Below are positions 1-11,700 of a stretch of 60,000 nucleotides of DNA, in pieces. Location of the stretch: the NCBI RefSeq assembly GCF_008831285.2, contig NC_045145.1, positions 19,840,802 through 19,900,801 of the forward strand, written 5' to 3'. The position numbers and the translations under genes are program-made. Position 1 is the first letter of the stretch; each line of letters starts with the position of its first letter. The notes beneath the pieces are model-generated. The model was not told where the DNA came from and made no database searches. It saw only the letters and a list, made by a program, of their open reading frames with translations. This DNA is from Nymphaea colorata (Eukaryota; Streptophyta; Magnoliopsida; Nymphaeales; Nymphaeaceae).

Positions 1-61
1 TTCTTTTGGTACAGGAAATTCACGTGCTTGAGATCCTTTTGTGAATGTTGCGAGACCTTGC

Positions 62-2092
62 ATGAAATCCGCCATTAATCATCGTGCCTACTTTCTGCTT
101 CGATCTTTCTCGGCCACTGTCGTACCTCAGAAGCTGTCGACTCGGTCACCGGTGTACAGAACCGACCATGCTGAACGCTGCGATCAAATCTTGGATGAGT
201 GCAGTTCCAGGAGGGCCATCGAGCAAACCCATTCCCAGATAATAGTTGGTCATCTTGCTGGCGACGTGTCAATAGCAATCAAGCTCGTAAGAGCTTATGC
301 TCGGGCTGGGGTTATTGCCTATGCGCACAAGGTGTTCGACGAAGTGCCTGAAGGAAATACGGTCTTGTGCAACGTTTTAATCAGAGGGTACTGCAATAAT
401 CACCTATATGCAGATGCGGTCTCCGTATATTTGGAGATGCAAAATCGTGGCGTGAGTCCGGATAAATATACTTTTCCTTGCGTCTTCAAGGCTTCTTCCG
501 GCTTGGGGAGTCTGCGTCTTGGTCTGCAGCTTCATGTGGTTCTTATAAAGTATGGGTTGGATTCGAACATATTTGTTGGGAATGCATTAGTGGCTGTGTA
601 CGCTAAATGCAATGATTTGATTAGTGCACGGCAAATGTTTGTTGAGATGCCTCGCCGAGATGTTGTATCCTGGAACTCAATTATTGCTGGGTACGCACAG
701 AACGGGTGCTTTGATGAAGCATTGAAATTATGCAAGGAGATGGGGATGCAAAAAGTCAAACCTGATGCAGGTACTATGGCCAGTATTCTGCCAGCACTAA
801 CTCATGCAAAATCTGACGGCATTCAACTTGTGCGTGAAATGTTTGATAGAATGACTTGTAAGGGATTGATTTCCTGGAATGCTATGATTGCTGTGTATGT
901 GAATAATGGTATGGCAAGCGATGCATTGGAATTATTTTCAAAGATGGAAGATGAAGGGGCCTTGCCTGATGCAGTTACGCTAGCAACTGTGCTTCCAGCT
1001 TGTGGAGATCTTTCTGCTTTGGAGCAGGGGAAACACATCCATGAATATGTGTTGAGGAATAAAATTGGCCCTAATTTGTTCCTAGACAATGCTTTAGTTG
1101 ACATGTACGCTAAATGCGGGAGTCTATCAGCTGCTAGAGAAGTTTTTGATGGCATGACTGGGCGTGATGTTGTCTCTTGGACAGCAATGATATCTGCATA
1201 TGGTACCCATGGGCGGGGCCGAGATGCACTAGATGTTTTCTCTGAGATGCTACATTCTGGCATTAAACCGGATCAAATTGCTTTTGTTTCTGTCTTGTCT
1301 GCGTGCAGCCATGCGGGCTTGCTGAACGAGGGGCGTTACTACTTCGATTGCATGACTCGTGAATATCAGATAACTCCTTTGATTGAACATTACGTCTGCA
1401 TGGTTGACCTTCTTGGACGTGCTGGGAAACTTGACGAAGCATATGATTTCATTAAGCAGATGCCAACAGGGCCTAACGAGAGAGTGTGGGGTGCCCTTCT
1501 GGGTGCTTGCAGGGTGTATTCAAATATAACTCTCGGTGTGGTTGCAGCAGATCACTTGTTCAGGTTGGTCCCCGAGCAGGCAGGCTATTACGTTTTACTA
1601 TCAAATATGTATGCGTCAGCTGGGAGATGGCAAGATGTTTTAGCAGTCAGAAGTCTCATGAAAGGGAGAGGAATCAAAAAGTTGCCTGGGTTTAGTAGCG
1701 TTGAGCTAGACGACAAAGTGCATTCCTTCTTTGTTGGTGACACATCTCATCCGCAAACGTTAAAGATATATGCAAAGCTCGAGGAGTTGATGGGACTGAT
1801 GAAGGAGGCTGGATATGTTGCTGAGATCGATTTTGCTCTTCATGATATTGAGGAGGAGGAGAAGGAAAATCATCTTTCTGTTCATAGTGAGAAGTTGGCA
1901 ATTGCTTTCCTCCTCATAAATACAGAGCCTGGGAGTCCAATTAGGGTAACGAAGAACTTACGTGTTTGTGGTGACTGCCACCGTGCTGCAAAGTTCATCT
2001 CTAAGATCACAGACCGCAAGATCATTCTTAGGGATACAAATCGTTTTCATCATTTTGAGGACGGGACATGTTCTTGCCATGATTATTGGTGA
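62..2092 (+). CDS. DYW-type pentatricopeptide repeat (PPR) protein, At3g49142-like
   Basis: Intronless frame of 676 residues ending in TGA. I take the ATG at 62 as the start; the frame stays open upstream to a GTG at 41, which is not a likely plant start. The N-terminus is basic and Ser/Arg-rich, which suggests an organelle transit peptide. PPR repeats of the PLS type run from about residue 90 to 440, with repeated signatures such as VVSWNSIIAGYAQNG and NALVDMYAKCG. E-type repeats follow, then a PG box near 542. The DYW deaminase domain has HSEKLA at 608-613 (His and Glu of the zinc/catalytic site), CGDC at 636-639, CSC at 670-672 and a terminal DYW at 674-676. All deaminase ligands are present. 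Family knowledge: such proteins bind organellar RNA and convert specific C to U. The overall order and the ending resemble Arabidopsis At3g49142. The organelle and the editing site cannot be read from the sequence. Confidence 0.93.
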   Translation: MKSAINHRAYFLLRSFSATVVPQKLSTRSPVYRTDHAERCDQILDECSSRRAIEQTHSQIIVGHLAGDVSIAIKLVRAYARAGVIAYAHKVFDEVPEGNTVLCNVLIRGYCNNHLYADAVSVYLEMQNRGVSPDKYTFPCVFKASSGLGSLRLGLQLHVVLIKYGLDSNIFVGNALVAVYAKCNDLISARQMFVEMPRRDVVSWNSIIAGYAQNGCFDEALKLCKEMGMQKVKPDAGTMASILPALTHAKSDGIQLVREMFDRMTCKGLISWNAMIAVYVNNGMASDALELFSKMEDEGALPDAVTLATVLPACGDLSALEQGKHIHEYVLRNKIGPNLFLDNALVDMYAKCGSLSAAREVFDGMTGRDVVSWTAMISAYGTHGRGRDALDVFSEMLHSGIKPDQIAFVSVLSACSHAGLLNEGRYYFDCMTREYQITPLIEHYVCMVDLLGRAGKLDEAYDFIKQMPTGPNERVWGALLGACRVYSNITLGVVAADHLFRLVPEQAGYYVLLSNMYASAGRWQDVLAVRSLMKGRGIKKLPGFSSVELDDKVHSFFVGDTSHPQTLKIYAKLEELMGLMKEAGYVAEIDFALHDIEEEEKENHLSVHSEKLAIAFLLINTEPGSPIRVTKNLRVCGDCHRAAKFISKITDRKIILRDTNRFHHFEDGTCSCHDYW

Positions 2093-3148
2093 CCAGGGAA
2101 TTGGCTTTAGTGATACTGCTGGCAGAGCATGCGGCAGGCGTTTCAGGAATGTATACAAAATCAGTGAACTTGATAACGGGTATCCTCTCCACAGACCAAG
2201 AGAACATATACGAGGAGGGGAAAGATTATTACTTTCTCAGACTGAAAGATTGGTGCTTATTGCCTCTGAAAGGAAGATTTATGAGAGAAGCAGCTCTTCA
2301 TTTTTTCTCATGTAAGCGAACTTGCTCTGATGCACAAGGGGGCAGCAGGTGATGCTTACTACCTTGGGAAGCAATACATACAGGATGACAGCGGGGAAGA
2401 GTAGACTACCATAATGAGGCAAGCTGGCTTCACAAATCAACCTTTTGGCGTATTCGTAAAAGGAGCCATCACTTGATTTTGTTTTATTTTTCTCAATATG
2501 GGTGAGTCAAAGGCAGATTGTATTTACGAGTTTATTCTTCACTGCTCTATTAAATCCCATCTATCTTTCTCTCTTACAAGTAGAAGGTCTTCTGGTGTAA
2601 GTACTGTATTGGGGAGTCTGGTGGAAGTTGATCAAAGAGTACACTTTGAAGTGAATGATACTGACAAGAACAGTTATATTGGCTAACGCTAGATCGCCAT
2701 TCCACTGACAACTTGTTCCGAGTGTTGTCTCCAGTAAACTGAGATATATGCTTCCGAGTTTTGTGTCTCCGGTATAGAAAGAATTGGCAACTTTTGTTGG
2801 CTCAGGTAAGAGATCAGTCATTCAAAGAAGTGTCTTACAGGAAGAACCCCAACTTTCTTATTGGCCTTTCTAGCCCAGGTGGAGCAAAAAGAAAAGGATC
2901 TTCCTGCATTGTCTTTGACTCGTAGGCAATTGGTAGATTCATCTTTGTCTAGCTGCAACTTAAAATTTCATTGCTGACATTTGCACTTTTAACAAAAACC
3001 CATTCTTTTTTTCTGTTACACAATTTTGTACCTTAGCCCATTAATTCATTCTTTTGTTATTCTTTCTAATGGTAAATTGCTTGATGAAAATCATGTTGAT
3101 TAACATATGTAACTTGCAGGAGTAATTCTTATATAAGTGACAAATGTG

Positions 3149-3200
3149 TGACCAGTAGCTACAAAAGATACGGATGACCAGTAGCTACAAAAGATACGGA
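3149..3200. repeat. 26-bp tandem duplication
   Basis: The unit starting TGACCAGTAGCTACAAAAGA occurs twice in direct succession, at 3149 and 3175, without a mismatch. It lies in the non-coding region downstream of the PPR gene. Confidence 0.9.
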
Positions 3201-3698
3201 TGAATGTGTTCGCATGGGGGAGAATCGGGCCTGAACGTTCGACGGTGCAGTGCAAGCGCTGGAATCCCCCTGAAATTAATGGTACTATTTCTGTAGATCA
3301 ATGTTTGGCGAGGCTTCTACCCTTGGTTTCAGCTGGCGATGGTTCTCTCCAGGTTCTCCTATCAGTATGACCATGGGGCGTGTCCACGTGAATTTGCCGT
3401 GGAAAATGTTGAGCTTCGTAGTTCGAGTACTCTATAAAAACATAACCTTCGAGTGGTGTGCTTTTATAACACGAAAGTACTTTCTAATACTTTTACCATT
3501 TCACTTCACCAACCTTCTCCCCGAGATCCGAGGTTGGTTCCTAAACCAAGGCAAGAAGCACATGGAGCCTGAGGCTGCAGCTTCAGTTATGCTGCCTCAT
3601 TCATGCATGTGACTGATCAAACCGCCCACACCAAAACACTTTCTCTGGCGCTGATTTCGTGTTCCTGATTGTGCGAAATTTATATATAACAATTAACC

Positions 3699-3701
<3 letters not shown>

Positions 3702-3733
<32 letters not shown>
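3702..3733. repeat. (AT)n microsatellite
   Basis: Uninterrupted AT dinucleotide run of about 16 units in non-coding DNA. Confidence 0.95.
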
Positions 3734-3735
<2 letters not shown>

Positions 3736-5518
3736 CCGTCAGTTCTGGCCATTGGAGAAACCGTCCATGACTGCTCTTAACCAGCAAGATTTCTTGCCGT
3801 TCTAAGTCATAGGTTAAAATGATAACTATTTCCATGGATTTTCTTTTGTTATGGGAAGTTGCCGAAACATTTACAGACTTGCTGACTTGATCTTAGAACA
3901 ATCAATAATGGGGGTTACATAATTCAGATGTTCCACTCTAAACTTCTAGCAGCTTGGAGACTCTAAGCCGCCTAGTAGATTCTTCAAGCCCATAGAAGCA
4001 CACAATTAAGTCATCTAAGCGGAGGATATCACATGAAATAAATCAACAAACACTCATGATACGGAGAGCTAGACTCCGGGGTCCACCAATTTAAAAGGGG
4101 GCAGGTGGATTATTATATCCCTTCTCTCTCAATGGCTGATGCCATTGGCAACCACGCCTTCGTCTCCTCCTCTCTCAGTGTCTATTGGACCAAATTCTGT
4201 AAATTAGTTGGGTAGCCTTGGGTATCAAGGAATCTGAAAGTTCTAAAACTGAGGTTCCCATGAAAACTACATTTGAGAACTTTCCTACACTTCAGCAAAA
4301 TTAATACAATAGTCTTTCTACGATTGTTACTGCTTGATTAGTCAAATTTCAAGCCCATTTCTTCTTTTTCCTTTAATGATAATGAATCCAACCCCAAGTT
4401 ATTCATAAAAAACTATCAATCTTTATAACATATAGCTCTGAAGTTATTTGTAGCTTGTTTCTAGAATATTGCAAATCATATTTGCACTTGGCATGAAGAA
4501 GTGCATTTGGAAAGTGTTATAAGGATCATTAGTAGGAGTGATTACGTACAAGGTTCAATACGTGGCCTTTGATTGTGTTGCTTTTAATGAAGATTTGCAA
4601 AACTTGATGGAGAGTTTTAAGATGGTTAAGTGAAATAACCCTAACACATAAGCTTGGGGATGAAAATTTGAGAATGCACGATTGAAACGACAATACTAGT
4701 GCAATTTCAAGAATTTCTAATGAAATGGGTGTGTTGCTATTTGAATCATGCTGATGTTGATGCTTGATTAAAAGAATGTACCAAAAATCCCAACATGAGG
4801 TTAGTAAAATGGAAAGACAACTAGTTTTGATTTGCAAACTAAATGTAGGCGTTGCATGGATCAATGCATGTTAGTACTTTGAGATAAAGTTGTCACATCA
4901 ATGAGCAAAATACATTAATTGAATTCCAGCTTGCTCATATCACTTTGCTTGAAAGTTCATGGTTACAATCAACAAGTGTAACCACCTATGCTAACCACCT
5001 CTGCATTTTTTTTAGCTGATTCAAGTTAATTATCAAATATGTTTTAAAATTCTAATTATTATTTTTATACATTTTTCATTAAAAAATCACTTTCTCTTTT
5101 ATATGTTTTTTGACCCGTAACAACCGATTCAACTAAATTAGTGAACTCGCTGATTTATCGACCTGAGTAAGCCCAACTATGCTTATAGCTGTGTTTGGTA
5201 AGGAGAGCATTCAACTGTCTATCTCTATTTAGAGGAACTCCCTCTTCTCCCTTTAACTCATTTTTTTTTTCCTTTGTGAAAATTTAGGAACATGACTTTC
5301 GGCAATAGGAATACTTTATGAATATATCGTGAACCAGCCAGATTCATGAAACATTGGTTCTAACATTTGATGAATTAGAACAGAGACATTCGTAATTAAA
5401 CCACATTGCGTTCTAATATTTCATGAATTAGAGACATTCGCACTATTAAATGGAACTTAGTAGCACCAGACTTGTGTTGTGTAAATAAAAAGGAAGAAAA
5501 AGAAGGTGTTGGAAACGG

Positions 5519-5690
5519 AGGGAGAGAGAGAGAGAGAGAGTCGGTTTTGGAGTGTAAAATTTTAACGCGATATTCATTTTGCAAAAATATTCCTTAGGTC
5601 TGCTGGCGCGTCCCTCTCGAAAGTTATCTTCTGTCTGCCTCGACTACGTTTAATCGGTAGGAGAGAGAGGAAGAGAGAGAGAGAAAGCGG
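5519..5690. promoter_or_regulatory. GA-rich tracts in the TOC64 promoter/5' leader
   Basis: A pure GA run lies at 5519-5540 and a second purine-rich GA tract at about 5661-5690, close upstream of the TOC64 start at 5716. GA repeats of this kind are known binding sites of plant GAGA/BPC factors and are common in 5' leaders. A role here is inference. No clear TATA box is visible. Confidence 0.45.
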
Positions 5691-5715
5691 GGTATCCCAT
5701 TACCGTGTGGGAAGA

Positions 5716-8700
5716 ATGTCTTCTGCAAACGTATGGGTTCTGCTTGGGCTGGGCATCGCTGGCATCATCCTCATGAGCAGGCGGTTCAAGAAGGCCATCA
5801 AAGAGGATTTTGGTGCATTCATTGAGCGGCTTCAGCTGCTTCCTCCCCCACAACCGGCGCCTCCGAAGGCTCCCCATCCGCTTACAGGCCTTTCTTTCGC
5901 AGTTGGTGACATGTATCTACTTTTGCCTGCCTTGCTTATTCTTGAATATCATACGCACCTTCTAGTTGGCTCTCCTTTTTCCTTCCTTGTATAGAGAGTT
6001 CTTTTTTATGCGATGTGCTTTAGTTGGTATGGTTTATGGGCTGGTTTTTTGCTTGCTCCCTTCGTACGTTTTGGGTTTTCTAGCTAATATTTGATGTAGG
6101 GCTGTGTGAGTTCCCGCACATCATGTAATTGAAGCTCTTCAGTGAGTTTTTGTAAGAAAATTGATTGCTTCTACGACCTTTACACTTGAAGGTCTTTGGG
6201 GGTCTAACTTGCATGCATCAATGGATAGCGTTCCGTATTCAACCTCCAGTTTGTCTTCGTAATTGACCGAAAATCTTCATCCTTCGTTTCGTCATCAACA
6301 TTTCCTAATATTGGAAGGGCACAAGTGCGGGCATGGGTTTTTTCGTTCTTGAAATTGAAATTTTCAGTCGTTATGCTTCACACGTTGAATGTGGAAGGTA
6401 ACAAACTATTTTGGCTGTCCAGCAAAGGTATCCATTTAATCTTGTTATGGAATTCTGATTTTGTGTTTCCCAGTACCCGGATGATGCTTTTCACCAGTTT
6501 GGCTGATCGTTGTTTCATTAAATCGAGTCGATCTCTCCAAATCAAGTTATAAAGAATGACTTAATCCCTTTATTTTAGTGGAAAATTCATGAATTGGAAC
6601 AAATGAGTAGTCTTTTCGTGGTTTAACTATAACAAAAAATTGCTTTCATCCTTTGCACTATTATCTGTCATTCTGTGATGGTGCAATGCAGCTGGATAAT
6701 ATCTTAGAGTTCAAATAACTTCCTTTACAATATTTCTCCTTGTTGCTTTTGAGAAAGTTTAATATGTACACAAACTTCTAGGACAACATTATCAAGGTTC
6801 AAGCCAAACTTGAAGAGATGCCCTATTGACCTTCACCCTTCAAAGAAAAGGAAAGAGAGAGTAGTTAAAGAAAACAACAGAACTGCACATACTTATCTAG
6901 TGTCAGGAGCGCGGTTGGTTTACTGAAAAGTAAAATTAAGTACAAAGAAGGAAATTATTTTCAGTTTTCACATTCCTTTTTATTGTTTTATTTTCATTTT
7001 ATGGGTTGGTTATCGTGCCATAAAATTTTCTTTATAATGCAATAATGCGTGTAATCTTGATTGTTTAATTTGTTGACAGATTTGATATTTGTGGATATGT
7101 GACGGGTTTTGGTAGCTCAGTTTGGGCAAGTACACATGAAGCTGCTACACAGACATCTCCAGTGGTTTCAGCCCTGGTCGAAGGAGGTGCAGTTTGTGTT
7201 GGTAAAACTGTTGTCGATGAAATGGCATATAGGTATGCAAACTTTGGAAGAGTTGGTTTATCCCTCATCATGCATGCTTATAACTTCATCTGGAAACTTA
7301 TTCCTCACATTTGGAAGGATACCTATAGTGCTTTTGGTTTTTAGCGTTCTTTCCTTGTGTATTTTATCGTTTTTGTTTATCATGTAAAACTTCTGCTGCC
7401 AAGTATAATAGACATACTTTTGTTGTCCCAATACCATGTCAATCATGCAACCATTTTCACAGCTTCACTATTTCATTGGACCAATAGGAGAAAAGCAACT
7501 AGACCTGATTAATGTGCACTGCATTCATATCCTGTGCAGTATAAGTGGAGAAAACAAACATTTTGATACACCAACTAATCCTCTGGCTCCTTCGCGTATG
7601 CCTGGTGGTTCTTCAAGTGGATCTGCTGTTGCAGTGGCTGCCGGACTTGTGGACTTCTCTTTAGGTAATATAGAACAAGATAAGCTCTCTCTAAGTGCAC
7701 TGAAGAATTATCCTTTTGATAATCTGTTTTCCTTCTTTTGCATACTGCAGGCTATGTACTGGTTCCTTATAAGCTTGTCCAGGCAGCATGTAACTTGGCC
7801 ATAGTTCGTTCAAGTATGGAAATAATTTATGAGAAGTTTAAAATGCATATTAAGCAATCAGATAATTAACCAGCTCCATAACCTACGAAACATCAGTTTT
7901 CTTGTAGATATCAATTTGCTTTTGAACTAGGAGTTTGAAGATTATTATTCTCATAAGAACTGGGAAAGTTGCATGCTAGATATCTGTAGTGGGTGCTGTA
8001 AGGACAGTCCCTTGCTTTTCTAATAGTATCAACTGTCAAATAACTTGATCCTTGAGACTAGGGTTCTAGACTTCTTTATGTGCTAAGGCAGTTTTGCTTT
8101 GCCCTGTCATTGTTAACCTTTTGGAAGTTCCTCTGATTGCTAATTGCAAATGAAGAAGAATTACAAGCTACAAGAACAGAAAAGATCTAGCAAATTACTT
8201 CCAAGAAGGTTAAGACCCTTAAAGCTTGGAAAATGAAAAGCAGTAATTGTTGGTCACAAGTGCGACCCCCCTTGACCAAGAACCATAGGCTTAGGAATCA
8301 TAGATCTGATTTCATAATGTCTAACCAAGTCTAAGATGGCTCCACTTTCTTAGAGGAAGAATTAGAGGTGATTGTAACTACAAGTATGGACTTGCTACAG
8401 GCAAAAAAAGCATAGTAATTGATTTCCAGCCTGTCAAATAACTTGATCCTTGAGACTAGGGTTCTAGACTTCTGTATGTGCTAAGGCAGTTTTGCTTTGC
8501 CCTGTCATTGTTAACCTTTTGGAAGTTCCTCTGATTGCTAATTGCAAATGAAGAAGAATCACAAGCTACAAGAACAGAAAAGATCTAGCAAATTACTTCT
8601 AAGAAGGTTAAGACCCTTAAAGCTTGGAAAATGAAAAGCAGTGATTGTTGGTCACAAGTGCGACCCCTCTTGACCAAGAACCATAGGCTTAGGAATCATA

Positions 8701-11700
8701 GATCTGATTTCATAATGTCTAACCAAGTCTAAGATTAACCAAGTCTAAGATGGCTCCACTTTCTTAGAGGAAGAATTAGAGGTGATTGTAACTACAAGTA
8801 TGGACTTGCTACAGGCAAAAAAAGCATAGTAATTGATTTCCAGCTTATAAGCAGCACTGGATTCTGGGAATAGGTAGGCGTGCTTCGTATAATTTCATCA
8901 TGTTCCAAGAACCTAGTACATGATAGCAGATGAACTTTAGTTTAATCCCAATTTCCAAGAAGAACACACTCTTAATTACTGTAGATATCTGAAAATGCTT
9001 TTGACTTTGAAGAATTGCTGATAGTGATTGTTCTTCTCTGGTCTTCTATCGCAGCACTAAATGGAATGAGCACCTAAGTGCAGCAGGTGCAAAGTGCAAG
9101 GCCGGTTTGAAATTTTGTTTAACTAGAGAAACTAAAACTAATAGGTGTCTTTTTTTTTGGTTTAGTTGAGTAATGTTATTGCTTTCTCAGATGGACTTGA
9201 TGGGACTGAATTCTCATCTCAACTACTGCCATCTGTTTAACCTTTTTTTGTCCTTTTGACTGCTATACTGTATTCATTTATTCATTTATTTTTAAACATG
9301 GTGACCTTTGCCTCTTTCTTCTTTGTCAACTGAGATGATAGACATTGAAGCATCATGTCCTTACTTGTTAACATTCTTCGTTCTTTTCGTGTAGGAGCAT
9401 TACTATGATATTTGGCCTCTATTCTATATAATGTGCTCATTTGGTGATGAATTTCGTGTATTACTGTAACTCAATTATAGGTACTGATACTGCTGGGGGA
9501 GTGAGGATACCAGGAGCATTCTGCGGTATTTTAGGATTTCGTCCATCACATGGAGTTGTATCTGGCATGGGCATTGTTCCTGTTTCTCCAAGCCTTGATG
9601 CTGTTGGTATGTGTTACAGAATTTTGCCTTTTCTTGCCTTTAACTCTTACCTGAGCTGCAATATTTAACAGAATAGGTTTAAAGAGAACTCATCCCCTGG
9701 CCTTTCTAAGTGACACAGATAATGTGCCCTTATGTTCACATTTCCTCTTAATTAGGGAGGGGGAGTCCCTTCCTACCTTTTCTACTTTGGTCAACTTCTC
9801 AAACGTTTTCCTTCCCTTTCTTTTCCTCAGGTATTGAGTTTAATTGGTTTGCGACTTATAAAGTTATCAACTATATGCATATATCTGCAGCACTTGCACT
9901 TGCCACTTGCCTTGGGACATTGTTGAAGGACATGACTTATTTAATATGTATTATATTATTTGCCTTCCCAAATTTAATCACCCATGTGTATGATGTACCA
10001 AACGGATGTGGTACAAGACACAAATGAACTACAATTATCTGTTGCTGACTCCAGTAACACAGATGAACTTGTCTTCTTGAAGTGAAACCATGCACAAACT
10101 GCACAATGCTCTAACAACTGAATTCTATGAGAATCTGAAGCATGAATGAAGCTAACTTTTACTCAACTTGTTCATTTGTTGATATTAAACTGTTGGATTT
10201 CTAAGTTTGGAGTACTTAGTGTTTTCCATGATGCCAACTGTTCGTCATGGCCAAACCTCAGCACAGTTATTCTGGAATCTGCACAATAGTTCCTGAGAAT
10301 GTAAACAGGAAAATTCAGTGAGCTGCTTTGTAACTTGTGTTGTGATTAGGGATGTCCATGGATCAGATTCGGCCGGATATTTGATTGAATTACTTCAAAA
10401 TGGTCGGAAATGGAAAAAAATTTAGCATCCGATTATAAAGGTCGGATCAGATTTGAATTTGGAAGACATCAGATCAGGTTCAAATATATAAATATCTGAT
10501 TAAATTCACATTCATATTTGAATTAGGTTGAGTTTTAGATAAATATCCTATAATCTAATACCCATACATTTTAAAGTTAGTTCTTAATACATAATAATGC
10601 AGTTCGGATTCAGTTGTATAATTTAAAGTCAGATCCGGATCACATTCAGATTTTAGATATAAAATTCGGAGTTGGATATTTATATACTTTTCTTCATTTG
10701 CATTCAAATCCAAATTTGAACATGAATACATAAACATCCTATATGTCAATTATGGTGTGATACATTTGAAGAAACAGTAACAAAGAAATATGCATTATAT
10801 CAAGATTCAGTGTCACTTGATGTTATTACCATTTTCTATTTCAGAACGAATCTTCTGAATATAATTGAAAAATTTTATGAATGGTTTCATTTTGTTCTTG
10901 TACTTTGGTGGTCGTTGCTTTCAAGGATTGTTTTGATGACCATAGCAGTCAAAAGTGAGAAAAGCACCTTCTAGCAATTTTTCTTGACCCTCCAGTTCCA
11001 GTTAGAGGATCTACGATATCATAGTTGCTTTTCCACAGCTGAATTTGTCATGCATACATGTATAAGCTTAAGCTTTTCCATCAAGTGTTATTGTTATTCA
11101 TGCAGGATGGTTTGCAAAAGATCCTAGTATTTTGCGTCGTGTTGGACATGTTCTATTGCAAGTTCCATATGCAGAATCACGGAGACCTAGATCTGTTGTT
11201 ATAGCTGATGACAGTTTTGAGCTTGTGAAAACTTCTGCAGATCAGATTACTCAGGTTGTTGTCAGATCCACTGAGAAGCTGTATGGAAGTATGTGTTTCT
11301 GCTACTTTCTCTTTTTCCTTTTAACTGCTCCATTTGATCTTTTCTGTTCATCTGAAGACAAATCTTCTTGTCATTTCTCTACACAGGACAAGTTATAAGG
11401 CATATTAATCTGGGAGAATATTTGCTCTCCAATGTTCCTAGCTTGAAACGTTTCCAAAATAAAAACACAGGGAGTGGCGAATCAAAAATTTCATCTTTAA
11501 AGGCATTTTCTGAAGCTATGTTGTTTCTGCAAAGGTGCGCACATGCTTTATTGGTTTACTTCTAAACTGGTGTCTTACTGGCAATCTATGATCTCAGTTC
11601 GGGCCTTTGAATTGGCTCCCCTGACTTATGTTGTTAAACCAGTTACTAGTTGGTAACAAGGTATCTTTGGCAAGGTATGCTGCGACTGATGAACCAGTTA

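Larger units (their letters stand above)
2093..5715. other. Intergenic region between the PPR gene and TOC64
   Basis: About 3.6 kb without a convincing gene. The first few hundred bases are probably the PPR 3' UTR. The region holds a 26-bp tandem duplication (3149-3200), an (AT)n tract (3702-3733), an AT-rich middle part, an imperfect 53-bp direct repeat around 5357-5430 and (GA)n tracts just before TOC64. A 103-codon open frame at 3301-3612 has no recognisable domain, and I do not call it a gene. Confidence 0.7.

Noticed and set aside
3301-3612. 103-codon open frame with an ATG start and a TATAAAAA inside
   Set aside because: No recognisable domain, no splice partner, and composition like the surrounding non-coding DNA.
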